NCBI RefSeq assembly: GCF_002283365.1
Contig: NZ_MQWD01000001.1
Location: forward strand, 309,657-373,656
Source: Rubrivirga marina
GTDB lineage: Bacteria; Bacteroidota; Rhodothermia; Rhodothermales; Rubricoccaceae
Length of the DNA stretch: 64,000 bases
Direction: 5' to 3'
The stretch's first letter is position 1; every line of letters begins with the position of its first letter. The notes under the pieces were generated by a model. It searched no databases. It saw nothing but the letters and a program-made list of their open reading frames with translations, and had not been told where the DNA came from. The translations under genes were made by a program, and so were the position numbers. This document shows positions 1 through 10,466 of the stretch, piece after piece.

Positions 1-1556
1 ACCCGGTCGTCGGCCCGCTGGACGCTCCCGCTCACCACGAGGTCGGCCCCGAGCGCCTCGGCGGCCTCTCGGGGCGCCCGGGCCTCCAGAGCCCGGGCGT
101 CGTCGGTGGGCAGGACCGAGAGGCGGTCCGAGAACTGCTCCATCTCGGTCAGCGACGCGCCGATGGTGTAGACGAGCCCGTCGATGAACGCCTGGTTCTC
201 CGCCCCGCCGCCGACGTTGGCGAATGGGAGCACGGCGACCTGACGGAGCCCGGGGGCCACCGCGACGCTCCGCTCGGCCCCGCCGCCCCCCACACTGGGC
301 CCGACCACGGCGACGCCGAGGCCGGCCAGTCCGAGGAGCGCCGCGAGGACCCCCACCTCGATTCCGCTCACGCGCGAGCGGCCCTGCTCGCCGTGGTACC
401 ACGCGACGACGAGCGCACAGACGAACCCGACGGCGAGGACGATCGGCACCGCGCGGAGGAGCCACTGGGGCCACGCGTAGACCCCTCCGAGGGCGACCAC
501 CACCTGGAGGACGAGCCACGCCCCGGCGAGATAGGCCAGCCCCCACTGGACGAGCTTGCGGTCCTTGACCCTGTCGAGCGGGGGGAGGCCGACCCCGACG
601 GGCGCGCCTCCGCGGCCCCGCCGCCCCGTCCGGTCAGACGCCCCCTCGTCACCGGATGGCAGGGCCGCGGCCGGGGCTGTCGTGCCCTGCCGGACCGCGT
701 CGAGGGCGTCCGCGAGCGCCGACGCGTCGGGGTAGCGGTCGGCCGGGTCCTTCTCGAGGCACCGCCCGACGATGGCCGCCAGCGGGGCGGGGACGCCAGA
801 CAGGGGCCGGGGCTCCTCGTGCAAGATGGAATAGATGACGGCCTGGTCGTAGGCGCCCTGGAAGGGCCGCTCGCCGGCGAGCATCTCGTACAGCACGACG
901 CCCAGCGCCCACTGGTCCGCCCGCGCATCGACGGGCTCCCCGCGCGTCTGCTCCGGGCTCATGTAGGCCATCGTCCCGAGCGTGGTGCCGGCCTTCGTGA
1001 GCAGCGCGTCGGTCGCCTTGGCGATCCCGAAGTCGACCAGCTTGGCCCGCCCGTCGGGCGTGACCATGATGTTGGCCGGCTTGACGTCGCGGTGGATGAC
1101 GCCGGCCGCGTGCGCACACGCCAGGCCGTGCGCGACCTGGGCGGCGAGGGCCGCCGCGTCGTCGGGCGCCATCGGCCCCTCGTCCAGCCGCGACCGGAGC
1201 GAGGTCCCGGGGACGTAGGCCATCGCGATGAATGGGCTGCCGTCGTCGGCTCTCCCAATCTCGTGGACGGTGCAGATGTGGGGGTGGTCCAGCGCGGAGG
1301 CGGCCCGGGCCTCGGCCACGAACCGCTCGTTGGCCCCGGCATCGGAGCTGAGCGCGGGCGGGAGGAACTTGAGCGCGACGTCCCGCCGCAGTCGCGTGTC
1401 GCGGGCGCGGTACACGATGCCCATCCCGCCCCCGCCGATCACGCCCTCGACGGCGTAGTGCGCGACCGTGGTGCCCTGGAGCCCGTAGGGGTCGGCGTGG
1501 GCCGGCCCCTCCCCCGAGACTCCGTCCGTGCCGGATGTGCCCCCGTGGCTCCCCAT
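1..1556 (-). CDS. Membrane-anchored serine/threonine protein kinase (3' end missing)
   Basis: The gene begins at ATG 1556 and is open to the window edge, giving 518 residues without a stop. The N-terminal part is a Hanks-type protein kinase: glycine loop GGGGMGIVYRA near residue 40, catalytic loop HRDVKPAN at about residues 155-162, then DFG (LVDFGIAK) and the APE-equivalent MSPEQ. Three hydrophobic segments follow at about residues 340-360, 364-386 and 400-420. After them comes a TolB/FlgO-like stretch (QVAVLPFANVGG, then GADLVVSGSV) typical of kinases that continue into TPR repeats. It should phosphorylate Ser/Thr of cytosolic partners from the inner membrane; the substrate is unknown. It is divergent from nuoA. 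Kinase identity is secure, the output domain is inferred. Confidence 0.9.
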   Translation of the reverse strand, partial: MGSHGGTSGTDGVSGEGPAHADPYGLQGTTVAHYAVEGVIGGGGMGIVYRARDTRLRRDVALKFLPPALSSDAGANERFVAEARAASALDHPHICTVHEIGRADDGSPFIAMAYVPGTSLRSRLDEGPMAPDDAAALAAQVAHGLACAHAAGVIHRDVKPANIMVTPDGRAKLVDFGIAKATDALLTKAGTTLGTMAYMSPEQTRGEPVDARADQWALGVVLYEMLAGERPFQGAYDQAVIYSILHEEPRPLSGVPAPLAAIVGRCLEKDPADRYPDASALADALDAVRQGTTAPAAALPSGDEGASDRTGRRGRGGAPVGVGLPPLDRVKDRKLVQWGLAYLAGAWLVLQVVVALGGVYAWPQWLLRAVPIVLAVGFVCALVVAWYHGEQGRSRVSGIEVGVLAALLGLAGLGVAVVGPSVGGGGAERSVAVAPGLRQVAVLPFANVGGGAENQAFIDGLVYTIGASLTEMEQFSDRLSVLPTDDARALEARAPREAAEALGADLVVSGSVQRADDR

Positions 1557-1890
1557 CGATTTCCAGGATGATGCCGGTCGAACATACCGCACCCCGGGCG
1601 GACCCGATCCTGGGCGTCCGGCGGCCGGCCGCCAACGGGACCGGCGACGAGCCGCGGGCGCCCCCCACTCCCGCAGCCTTCGGACCTCGACGGGCGCCTT
1701 CTACCGCCTCCAGCCCAACGCCCGGGCGCATCCGGCCCTGCCGGCCTCGGTCGCCCTGCGGACCCACCGAGGCGGGCGGAGGGGCGCCTCGGCTTCCCGG
1801 GATGTCCACGTCCGTGGGGCAGGCCCGGACCCGCGCGGGGCACGGGGCGTCGTAGCTTTCGAGGCCCCTCCTCTGCCCGCGGCGCCCTCG
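1557..1890. other. Divergent intergenic region between kinase gene and nuoA
   Basis: This 334-nt gap separates two divergent genes and no convincing gene was found in it. It holds a TAGCTT promoter-like box for nuoA at 1853-1858. Open frames here are arginine/proline-rich shadows. Confidence 0.5.
1853..1858 (+). promoter_or_regulatory. Putative -7 box for the nuo operon
   Basis: TAGCTT followed by TCG lies 32 nt before the nuoA start. It matches a box seen before many genes in this window and resembles the Bacteroidota -7 element TAnnTTTG. No clear -33 TTTG is visible upstream. Confidence 0.45.
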
Positions 1891-2268
1891 ATGATCACCG
1901 AGTTCCTGCCCCTCTTCCTGATGGTCCTGCTCGCGCTGGGCCTCGCGCTGAGCCTGCTCAAGATCGCCGAGTACTTCGGGCCGCACCAGCCGAGCGCGAT
2001 CAAGCAGAGCCCGTACGAGTCGGGCCAGGACCCCGTCGGCTCGGCCCGCGACCGGTACTCGGTCAAGTTCTACCTCGTCGCGATGATCTTCATCGTGTTC
2101 GACGTCGAGCTCGTGTTCCTCTACCCGTGGGCCGTCTCCTACCGGACGTTCCTCGAGGCCGGTGGCGGGGCCGCGCTCGCCTCGCTCGGCGTGATCGGCA
2201 CGTTCATCGTGATCCTCGTCGTCGGGCTGCTCTACGACGTCAAGAAGGGCGGGCTCGACTGGGACTAA
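1891..2268 (+). CDS. nuoA: NADH-quinone oxidoreductase subunit A
   Basis: This 125-residue membrane subunit of respiratory complex I belongs to the proton-pumping arm. ATG 1891 was chosen because it begins directly with the first transmembrane helix (ITEFLPLFLMVLLALGLAL); the open frame extends upstream only as arginine-rich sequence. Family hallmarks are the YESGQDPVG loop and the acidic helix motif IFIVFDVELVFLYPW, with a third helix near the C-terminus. It is the first gene of the nuo cluster and precedes nuoB by 87 nt. Length and topology are normal for NuoA. Confidence 0.95.
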   Translation: MITEFLPLFLMVLLALGLALSLLKIAEYFGPHQPSAIKQSPYESGQDPVGSARDRYSVKFYLVAMIFIVFDVELVFLYPWAVSYRTFLEAGGGAALASLGVIGTFIVILVVGLLYDVKKGGLDWD

Positions 2269-2355
2269 CGCACTTTCAGTCTCGTTTGAAAACGGGACCC
2301 CGACCGAACCGGGTGCGCCCGCCTCGGTACAGTCCCCACACGACCACGCAACGCC

Positions 2356-2901
2356 ATGTTTAGCGAAGAAGGCGGCTTCCTCACCACGACGGTCGACTCC
2401 GTCGTCAACTGGGCCCGCTCGAACTCCCTCATGCCCATGCCCATGGGCCTCGCGTGCTGCGCGATCGAGATGATGGGGTTCGCCGGCCCGAAGTACGACG
2501 TGGCCCGGTTCGGGTCGGAGGCCATGCGGTTCAGCCCGCGCCAGGCCGACCTCATGATCGTCGCCGGGTGGTGCTCCTACAAGATGGCCCACACGGTCCG
2601 CCGGATCTGGGACCAGATGGCTGAGCCGAAGTGGTGCATCGCCCAGGGCGCCTGCGCCTCGACGGGCGGGATGCACCGGTGCTACGGCGTCGTCCAGGGG
2701 ATCGACAACTTCGTCCCGGTCGACGTCTACATCCCCGGCTGCCCGCCGCGCCCGGAGGCCATCATCCACGCGCTGATGGACATCCAGGAGAAGATCCGCG
2801 CGACCGAGTCCGTCGCGAAGGACGTCCGCTTTACGGAGGCGCCGAACCGGCTCGTCGAGGGCCGGATCGTCACGCCCGAGGGCCAGCCCGTCACTGCGTA
2901 G
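2356..2901 (+). CDS. nuoB: NADH-quinone oxidoreductase subunit B
   Basis: This 181-residue subunit carries cluster N2, the last Fe-S cluster before quinone. The four ligands are visible: the tandem Cys34-Cys35 in [10 protein letters not shown], Cys100 in QGACASTGG and Cys129 in IPGCPPRPE. It sits in the hydrophilic connecting module next to NuoD. ATG 2356 gives the usual family start ([20 protein letters not shown]). nuoC starts 4 nt after its stop, so the two are probably translationally coupled. Confidence 0.97.
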   Translation: MFSEEGGFLTTTVDSVVNWARSNSLMPMPMGLACCAIEMMGFAGPKYDVARFGSEAMRFSPRQADLMIVAGWCSYKMAHTVRRIWDQMAEPKWCIAQGACASTGGMHRCYGVVQGIDNFVPVDVYIPGCPPRPEAIIHALMDIQEKIRATESVAKDVRFTEAPNRLVEGRIVTPEGQPVTA

Positions 2902-2905
2902 TCCC

Positions 2906-3682
2906 ATGGCCGACACCGACCGCCCCACCCCCGAGGAGACGCCGCAGCCGTCGGCCGCCCTCGCGCCCCTCGCCGACGCCCTCGTCGGCGGCCCGGACGA
3001 CGCGCCGTTCGTCGACCCGGCCCAGCAGACGCAGACGCTGAAGTTCCACTTCACGCCGCGCACCGCGCTCGCCGGCGAGATGGAGCGGCTCCAGACGGAG
3101 AACCCGCACGCCAAGGCGACCTGGATCGTCCCGAACGTCCTCAAAGCGCTCCAGGACACGTTCGGCGGCGCGATCCACGACGTCGTCGGGTACGCCGGCG
3201 AGACGACGGTCTTCGTCGACAAGGCCCGGATCGAGGACGTCTGCCGGTTCCTCCACGACGAGGTCGGCTTCGACTACCTCACCGACATCGGGACGATCGA
3301 CCGGTTCACCGAGGACGACCGGTTCGAGGTGTTCTACAACCTCTGCGCGCTCGAGGCCCGCAAGCGGATCCGCCTCAAGGTCCGCGTCGACGAGGAGGAC
3401 CCCGTCGTGCCGACGGTGACGCACGTCTACCCCGGCGCCAACTGGCACGAGCGCGAGGCGTGGGACATGATGGGGATCCGGTTCGAGGGCCACAAGGATC
3501 ACCGCCGGATCTACATGCCGGAGGACTTCGAGTACCACCCGGCCCGGAAGGAATTCCCGACGCTGGGCATCCCCGGCAGCCTCCCGCTCCCGGCCAACAC
3601 GCCCGACGGCGAGCTCCAGCCGGACCCGTTCCCGCGCGCCCACGGCCAGATCCCGCACGACCTCGATTCCGACCTCGGCTGA
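2906..3682 (+). CDS. nuoC: NADH-quinone oxidoreductase subunit C
   Basis: This 258-residue subunit of the complex I peripheral arm corresponds to the 30-kDa subunit. The conserved core includes RFEVFYNLCALEARKRIRLK, and the signature near the C-terminus includes WHEREAWDMMGIRFEGHKDH followed by RRIYMPEDFEYHPARKEFP. The first 60 or so residues are proline/alanine-rich and poorly conserved. ATG 2906 lies 4 nt after the nuoB stop and the nuoD start lies 4 nt after its own stop, so nuoBCD look tightly coupled. Confidence 0.95.
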   Translation: MADTDRPTPEETPQPSAALAPLADALVGGPDDAPFVDPAQQTQTLKFHFTPRTALAGEMERLQTENPHAKATWIVPNVLKALQDTFGGAIHDVVGYAGETTVFVDKARIEDVCRFLHDEVGFDYLTDIGTIDRFTEDDRFEVFYNLCALEARKRIRLKVRVDEEDPVVPTVTHVYPGANWHEREAWDMMGIRFEGHKDHRRIYMPEDFEYHPARKEFPTLGIPGSLPLPANTPDGELQPDPFPRAHGQIPHDLDSDLG

Positions 3683-3686
3683 CCCC

Positions 3687-5138
3687 ATGGCAACGACTGA
3701 CGCCAACGCCCCGAACGCCCACGCCGCCGCGCCCGGATCGAGCGAGGACCTCTTCACGTTCTGGCCGCGCCACAACGCGGCGATCTACCAGGCCCTCGCC
3801 GACCGGCACACGCACGTCGAGATCCCGGGCGCCACGAAGCGCGCGCCCTCCAGCGTCCGCCCCGACGAGACCGCCGGCGACGGCACCGAGGCGGTCGGCC
3901 TCGACGTCTCGGGCGACGGGGCCAGCGGCGCCGCCGTCCCCATGGTGACCCCGAAGGGCGAGGACCCGCTGGAGAGCCGGATGATCCTCAACCTCGGGCC
4001 CCAGCACCCGGCCACGCACGGCGCCCTCCGCTGCGTGATCCAGCTCGACGGCGAGTCGATCGAGAAGTGCCTCGTCGACATCGGGTACCTCCACCGCGGC
4101 ATCGAGAAGCTCGCCGAGGTGAAGACGTACCAGGAGTTCATGCCCTACACGGACCGCATGGACTACATGTCGCCCTACTCGAACAACGTGGCGTGGTGCC
4201 TCGCGGTCGAGAAGCTGGCCGGCATCGAGGCCCCCGAGCGGGCCCAGTGGCTCCGGACGATCGGGTGCGAGCTGGCGCGGATCTCGAGCCACCTCCTCTG
4301 GGCGGGGACGATGGTGATGGACGCCGGCGCGCTTTCGGTCTTCCTCTGGACGTTCAAGTACCGCGAGGAGATCTACTCCATCTTCGACGAGATCGCCGGC
4401 GCCCGCTTCACCGTCTCGCACTCCCGCATCGGCGGGCTCGCCTTCGACTTCTCGCCGGCGGCGCTCTCCATGATCGCCAGCTTCTGCGACGAGTTCGAGC
4501 AGCAGATCGCCGACTGGAAGAAGCTCCTCAACCGGAACCGGATCTGGATCGACCGGAACGAGGGCGTCGGCGTCCTCTCGCGCGAGGAGGTCATCGAGCA
4601 GGGCTACACCGGCCCGACCCTCCGCGCCTCGGGCGTCCCCCACGACCTCCGCATCTTCGAGCCGTACCTCGTCTACGACCAGGTCGACTTCGACATCCCG
4701 ATGCGGACCGAGGGCGACTCGCTCGCCCGCTACTTCGTCCGGATCGAGGAGATGGAGCAGTCGGTCAAGATCATCCGGCAGTGCCTCCAGAAGCTGCCCG
4801 CCGGCCCGATCCGCGTCGACAACGCGAAGGCGGCTTACGCCTCCAAGGACGAGGTCTATTACTCGATGGAGGGCATGATCCACGACTTCATGATGACGGA
4901 CACGGGCGTCGCGCCGCCGAAGGGCGCCGAGGCCTACCACGCCATCGAGAGCCCGAAGGGCGAGCTCGGCTTCCACCTCGTCTCCGACGGGACCGGCAGC
5001 CCGTGGCGCGTCAAGATCGTGACCGGCTCCTTCAAGAACCTCCAGGGCCTCGAGACCATGATGGAGGGCGCCCAGGTGGCCGACACCGTCGTCCTCATCG
5101 GCTCCATCGACCCCGTCATCGGCGACTCCGACAAGTGA
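3687..5138 (+). CDS. nuoD: NADH-quinone oxidoreductase subunit D
   Basis: This 483-residue 49-kDa subunit helps form the quinone-binding site with NuoB. The core starts near residue 90 with NLGPQHPATHGALR, followed by YLHRGIEKLAE and the quinone-pocket signature YTDRMDYMSPYSNN. The C-terminal motif SFKNLQGLETMMEG with GSIDPVIGDSD is also family-typical. The first 85 or so residues are an unusual Ala/Asp-rich extension absent from Escherichia NuoD, although the ATG 3687 start is well placed 4 nt after nuoC. An internal ATG at 3942 (Met86) would give a more standard length, so the true start is not certain. Confidence 0.95.
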   Translation: MATTDANAPNAHAAAPGSSEDLFTFWPRHNAAIYQALADRHTHVEIPGATKRAPSSVRPDETAGDGTEAVGLDVSGDGASGAAVPMVTPKGEDPLESRMILNLGPQHPATHGALRCVIQLDGESIEKCLVDIGYLHRGIEKLAEVKTYQEFMPYTDRMDYMSPYSNNVAWCLAVEKLAGIEAPERAQWLRTIGCELARISSHLLWAGTMVMDAGALSVFLWTFKYREEIYSIFDEIAGARFTVSHSRIGGLAFDFSPAALSMIASFCDEFEQQIADWKKLLNRNRIWIDRNEGVGVLSREEVIEQGYTGPTLRASGVPHDLRIFEPYLVYDQVDFDIPMRTEGDSLARYFVRIEEMEQSVKIIRQCLQKLPAGPIRVDNAKAAYASKDEVYYSMEGMIHDFMMTDTGVAPPKGAEAYHAIESPKGELGFHLVSDGTGSPWRVKIVTGSFKNLQGLETMMEGAQVADTVVLIGSIDPVIGDSDK

Positions 5139-5229
5139 GTTCAGCGTTCGGAGTTCAGAGGTGGACTCCTCGGACTCCGACCCCTGAACCCCGACCCGCA
5201 GGACGGCGCAAGCCAACTCCGAACCCAGC

Positions 5230-5919
5230 ATGACCCCCGACACCCCCGGCCCGTTCGTCTCGCCCACGCCGCAGTACGTGCCCGGCGAGGCGCCCGAGCG
5301 CACGTTCTCCGACGACGAGCTCGTCTGGACCGACGAGGAGCAGGCCCAGCTCGACACGTTCCGCAAGCAGTACCCGACGGCCGACGCGGCCGTGATGAAG
5401 GGGCTCTGGCTCGCGCAGCGCAAGTTCGGCTGGCTCCCGCCCGAGGTCATGCAGCTCGTGGCCGGCTCGCTCGGGATCCCGTACGCGAAGGTCTACGGCG
5501 TCGCCACGTTCTACACGCAGTACTTCAAGGAGGACAAGGGCGCCTTCGTCCTCGACGTCTGCACGTGCTTCTCGTGCCAGGTCTGCGGCGGGTACGACAT
5601 GCTCCACTACCTCGAGGAGAAGCTCGGCGTGCCGAAAGGCGTAACGACCGAGGACGGCCTGTTCACGATCCAGGAGGCCGAGTGCCTCGGGGCCTGCGGC
5701 TCCGCGCCGATGCTCCAGGTCACCAACGGCGCCTACGTCCACAACCTGACGAAGGAGAAGATCGACCAGCTCGTCGACGCGCTCCGCGAGGGCAAGGACC
5801 TCCCGTTCGAGAGCGTGACGCTCCCGCAGGACGAGGCCGAGCTCGGCGGCAACCGCCGGACCGACGCCGAGGCCGTGACCGCCTACCAGACCCCGCCCGT
5901 CTCCGACTCCGTCCACTAG
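5230..5919 (+). CDS. nuoE: NADH-quinone oxidoreductase subunit E
   Basis: This 229-residue thioredoxin-fold subunit of the NADH-input module carries the 2Fe-2S cluster N1a. Ligands are in CTCFSC (about residues 111-116) and AECLGACGSAPM. The run C-T-C-F-S-C-Q-V-C contains two extra cysteines besides the usual CxxxxC pair. The helical N-terminal part with FRKQYPTADAAVMKGLWLAQ is typical of the family. It follows nuoD by 91 nt. The next gene starts on the last base of its TAG stop, so the two should be translationally coupled. Confidence 0.95.
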   Translation: MTPDTPGPFVSPTPQYVPGEAPERTFSDDELVWTDEEQAQLDTFRKQYPTADAAVMKGLWLAQRKFGWLPPEVMQLVAGSLGIPYAKVYGVATFYTQYFKEDKGAFVLDVCTCFSCQVCGGYDMLHYLEEKLGVPKGVTTEDGLFTIQEAECLGACGSAPMLQVTNGAYVHNLTKEKIDQLVDALREGKDLPFESVTLPQDEAELGGNRRTDAEAVTAYQTPPVSDSVH

Positions 5920-6719
5920 TGGCCGTCTCACGTCTCGCCGACCGACGCATCCGAGAGGAGGCCGCCCGCGCGGCCCTCCGGCTCGACGTGCGCGGTCCGG
6001 TCTCCGAGGCGCTGGGCAAGACCGGGATCGTGGTCCCGCCCGCCTCGGCGGAGCCCTCGACCGAGGCGGCCCCAGCCAGCACGCCGCTGCCCGAGGCCCC
6101 GGCGCTCCGAGGCGTCCGCCCGGCCGAGCGCGTCGTGAAGCCGTTCGAGAAGGCCGCGTGGCCGACGCGCCGCGCGCGACGCGCCGGCGCCGACCCGTTG
6201 TCGGGCCTCACGGCTGACGAGCGCCGCGTCCACCGCATCCTCCTGAGCCAGCTCGACCTCGCGAACGCGCAGAGCCAGAGCGGCATCGGCAGCCTGACGT
6301 ACGTCGAGACGAAACGCTTGGAGAGCCTCGACCTCGCGTTCATCAACGCCGAGCTGGCGAAGATGACCGAGCGTCGGGTCCAGACCGCCGAGGTCGGCCG
6401 GGTCGGGCTGCTCACCGCGGTGGTCCTCGCCCCGCTCGCGCTGGGCGTCGCGCTCGTCGCCGGGGCCGGCATCGAGGCGGTCCTGATCGCGCTGGCCGTC
6501 CTCATGGCGGTGAGCAGCGCGCTCCTCGCGCAGTCCGCGGCGGCCGGCCCCTCGACCCCGCGGCGCCAGATCTACGAGGCCCTCCGCGAGCTCGCCCTCC
6601 TCCTCGACGGGGACGCCACCTCCGAGGCCGTCCTCCAGGCCGACCTCCTCATCGACCAGCTGGCGGACGCCGACACGTCCGTCCACACCCCGACCGCGCG
6701 CCGCCGCGTCCGCAGCTAA
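5919..6719 (+). CDS. Two-TM membrane protein of unknown function inside the nuo operon
   Basis: This protein of 266 residues was not recognised. The GTG start at 5919 overlaps the nuoE stop by one base and keeps the frame open to TAA 6719; nuoF follows 12 nt later. The N-terminal 150 residues are basic, Pro/Ala-rich and then helical (LTADERRVHRILLSQLDLAN). A transmembrane hairpin follows at about residues 165-208, containing VGLLTAVVLAPLALGVALVA and AVLIALAVLMAVSSALLA. The rest is a short cytosolic helix-rich tail. It lies between the two genes whose products form the NADH-oxidising NuoEF pair, so an assembly or membrane-tethering role is plausible but unproven. It has no cysteine ligands. 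Confidence 0.75.
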   Translation: MAVSRLADRRIREEAARAALRLDVRGPVSEALGKTGIVVPPASAEPSTEAAPASTPLPEAPALRGVRPAERVVKPFEKAAWPTRRARRAGADPLSGLTADERRVHRILLSQLDLANAQSQSGIGSLTYVETKRLESLDLAFINAELAKMTERRVQTAEVGRVGLLTAVVLAPLALGVALVAGAGIEAVLIALAVLMAVSSALLAQSAAAGPSTPRRQIYEALRELALLLDGDATSEAVLQADLLIDQLADADTSVHTPTARRRVRS

Positions 6720-6731
6720 CCCCACCTCACC

Positions 6732-8120
<1,389 letters not shown>

Positions 8121-8152
8121 CCCGCTGCGCCGACCGCCGGCGCCCCGTCCCC

Positions 8153-8698
8153 ATGACGCGCTCCCTCCTCCTGATCGCCCTCCTCGGCCTCGGCGCCTGC
8201 GCCGACCCGGCGGAGGCGCCCGCCGACGACGCCACCGAGGCGGGCGTGGCCGAGCCCTCGGACGTCGCCTTTGGCGAGACCGTGCCCGACGGCGCGGCCC
8301 TGTCGCCGGACGAGCTCATCGCCAACCCCGACGCGTACGCCGGCAAGACGGTCGTCGTCGAGGGCGTGGCCCGCGAGGTCTGTCAGATGGCCGGCTGCTG
8401 GCTCACGTTCTCGAACGACGCCGGCCAGACCGTCCGCGTCAACGTGCCGCGCGACGAGACCGAGAGCTACGTGTTCACCTTCCCGAAGGACGTCTCCGGG
8501 CAGACCGTCCGCGTGGCCGGCACGCTCGAGGTCGAGACGACCTCCGTCGAGGACCAGCGGCACTACGCCGAGGATGGCGGGGCGTCGGAGGACGAGGTCG
8601 CCGCGATCACCGAGCCCAAGCAGACGCTCGTCCTAACGGCCCTCGGCGCCGAGCTGGCCGAGGCCGCCGACCGCGCGCCCGGCACCGCGCCCGCCTAA
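8153..8698 (+). CDS. DUF4920-type lipoprotein within the nuo operon
   Basis: The product has 181 residues and a lipoprotein signal (LLLIALLGLGAC, lipobox LGAC), so it is probably anchored on the periplasmic side. The core KTVVVEGVAREVCQMAGCW, with VNVPRDETESYVFTFPKDVS and a following beta-rich stretch, matches the DUF4920 family, whose function is unknown; the conserved CxxxGCW pair could bind metal or form a disulfide. The Asp/Glu/Ala-rich linker after the lipidated Cys is typical of exported proteins here. It sits 32 nt after nuoF and 43 nt before nuoG on the same strand, so it is probably co-transcribed with complex I genes. Confidence 0.8.
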   Translation: MTRSLLLIALLGLGACADPAEAPADDATEAGVAEPSDVAFGETVPDGAALSPDELIANPDAYAGKTVVVEGVAREVCQMAGCWLTFSNDAGQTVRVNVPRDETESYVFTFPKDVSGQTVRVAGTLEVETTSVEDQRHYAEDGGASEDEVAAITEPKQTLVLTALGAELAEAADRAPGTAPA

Positions 8699-8741
8699 GT
8701 CCGCCCCACCGCACGCACTCCGCACGACGCACTCCGCATCC

Positions 8742-10460
8742 ATGCCGCAGGTCATCATCGACGGGAAGGCTCACGAGTTCGAGCCGGGGCAGAAGCTGCT
8801 CCAGCTCTGCCTCGACGAGGGCACCGAGATCCCCCACTTCTGCTACCACCCGTCGCTCTCGGTCCCGGCCAACTGCCGCCAGTGCCTCGTGAAGGCCGGC
8901 ACGCCGATGATGGACCGGGAGACGAAGGAGCCGGTCCTCGACGACGACGGCAACCCCAAGATCAACTACTTCCCGAAGCTGATGCCGAGCTGCGCGCTCG
9001 ACGTCACCGAGGGGATGGTGGTCCACACCCAGAACGACTCCGAGGAGGTCGCCGCCGCCCAGGCCGACAACCTCGAGATCATGCTGGCGAACCACCCGCT
9101 GGACTGCCCGATCTGCGACCAGGCCGGCCAGTGCCCGCTCCAGATCCAGGCCTACAAGTACGGCCCGGAGGGGAGCCGCTTCGAGTTCGAGAAGGTCCAC
9201 AAGCCGAAGCGCGTCCAGCTCGGGCCCAACGTGGTCCTCGACGCCGAGCGGTGCATCAACTGCACGCGGTGCACGCGCTTCACGGCCGAGATCACCGAGA
9301 CGCACCAGCTCACGATCATCAACCGGGGCGACAAGAACCACCCGATGACGGCGCCGGGCCAGGTGTTCGACGACGCCTACTCGATGTGCACGGCCGACAT
9401 CTGCCCCGTCGGCGCGCTGACGGAGGACTACTTCCGGTTCCAGGCGCGCGTCTGGGAGATGGCCCACACCCCGACCGTCTCCGACTTCGGCGGCAAGGGG
9501 ATCAACGTCGACGTGTGGACCAAGAACAACCAGGTCCTCCGGATCACGCCGCGCGAGAACCTCGACGTCAACGAGTACTGGATGCCCGACGCGGCCCGGC
9601 TCGTGTTCAAGACGTACAACGAGGACCGCGCCTCGGGTCCGCAGATCCACGGCCGCCCGACGACGTGGGAGGCCGCGGCGCGGGAGGCCGGCCAGCTCCT
9701 CAAGGACGCCGGCTCGAACGTGCTCTTCCTCGGCTCGGCGTACGCGACGGTCGAGGACAACTACCTCCTCCAGCGGCTCGCCGAGGCCGTCGGGGCCGAG
9801 GCCCCGCGCTTTATCGACCGCCGCGGCGAGTGGGACGGCGACGACTGGCTCCACTCCTCCGACCCGGCCCCGAACACGGCCGGCTGCGAGCGCCTCGGCC
9901 TGCAGCCCGTCGACCCCGCCCTCCTCGCGGGCGCCGTCGCCAGCGCGTCGCTCGTGTACGTGCTCCAGGACGACCCGGTCGCGGCCGGCGTCCTCTCGGC
10001 GGCCGACCTCGGCGACACGCCGGTCGTTCTGCATTCGACCCATACGACCAACCAGACCTCGGCGACGGTCACGCTCCCGATCACGATGTCGGTCGAGACG
10101 CTCGGCACCTACGTCAACGAGGACGGGCGCGCGCAGCTGCTCCGGCCGGCCAAGATGGTCAAGGCCATGAACCGCTCGCTCCTGATGGCGCTCGGGACCG
10201 GCCAGAGCCGGAACGACCGCGTCGGGACGCCCTTCGACCGCTGGCACGACGAGGCCAACCAGGTCGACTGCCTCCCCGGCTGGGCCACGATCCCGCAGGT
10301 GGCCAAGGAGGTCGGGTTCGACCTCTCGTACAAGTCGCCTGCGAAGATCATGGACGAGGTCGCCGCGCGGCCGGAGTTCTCGGGCGCCACGCACGGCGCG
10401 ATGTCGATGCTCGGCGTCCCGCTCGAGACGGCCGACGCGCCGGCCGAGCTCGACGCCTAG
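8742..10460 (+). CDS. nuoG: NADH-quinone oxidoreductase subunit G (short form)
   Basis: This 572-residue subunit is the Fe-S backbone of the NADH arm. The N-terminal 2Fe-2S ferredoxin domain has HFCYHPSLSVPANCRQC and MPSCALDV. The His/Cys box is NHPLDCPICDQAGQC, and the 4Fe-4S site is CINCTRCTRF followed by DICPVGALT. The rest resembles a degenerate molybdopterin-oxidoreductase region (FGGKGINVDVWTKNNQVLRI) with no cofactor ligands. It is much shorter than the roughly 900-residue Escherichia NuoG, the C-terminal part being reduced. ATG 8742 gives the standard ferredoxin start. Confidence 0.93.
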   Translation: MPQVIIDGKAHEFEPGQKLLQLCLDEGTEIPHFCYHPSLSVPANCRQCLVKAGTPMMDRETKEPVLDDDGNPKINYFPKLMPSCALDVTEGMVVHTQNDSEEVAAAQADNLEIMLANHPLDCPICDQAGQCPLQIQAYKYGPEGSRFEFEKVHKPKRVQLGPNVVLDAERCINCTRCTRFTAEITETHQLTIINRGDKNHPMTAPGQVFDDAYSMCTADICPVGALTEDYFRFQARVWEMAHTPTVSDFGGKGINVDVWTKNNQVLRITPRENLDVNEYWMPDAARLVFKTYNEDRASGPQIHGRPTTWEAAAREAGQLLKDAGSNVLFLGSAYATVEDNYLLQRLAEAVGAEAPRFIDRRGEWDGDDWLHSSDPAPNTAGCERLGLQPVDPALLAGAVASASLVYVLQDDPVAAGVLSAADLGDTPVVLHSTHTTNQTSATVTLPITMSVETLGTYVNEDGRAQLLRPAKMVKAMNRSLLMALGTGQSRNDRVGTPFDRWHDEANQVDCLPGWATIPQVAKEVGFDLSYKSPAKIMDEVAARPEFSGATHGAMSMLGVPLETADAPAELDA

Positions 10461-10466
10461 CCCCCT

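Noticed and set aside
649..3222. Very long minus-strand open frame antisense to nuoABC
   Set aside because: It overlaps well-supported genes on both strands, reads as reverse-complement composition, and arises because high GC removes stops.
5139..5229. Repeated GTTCAG / GGAGTT words between nuoD and nuoE as a possible terminator
   Set aside because: The arms do not form a continuous stem and no T-run follows; transcription must continue into nuoE.
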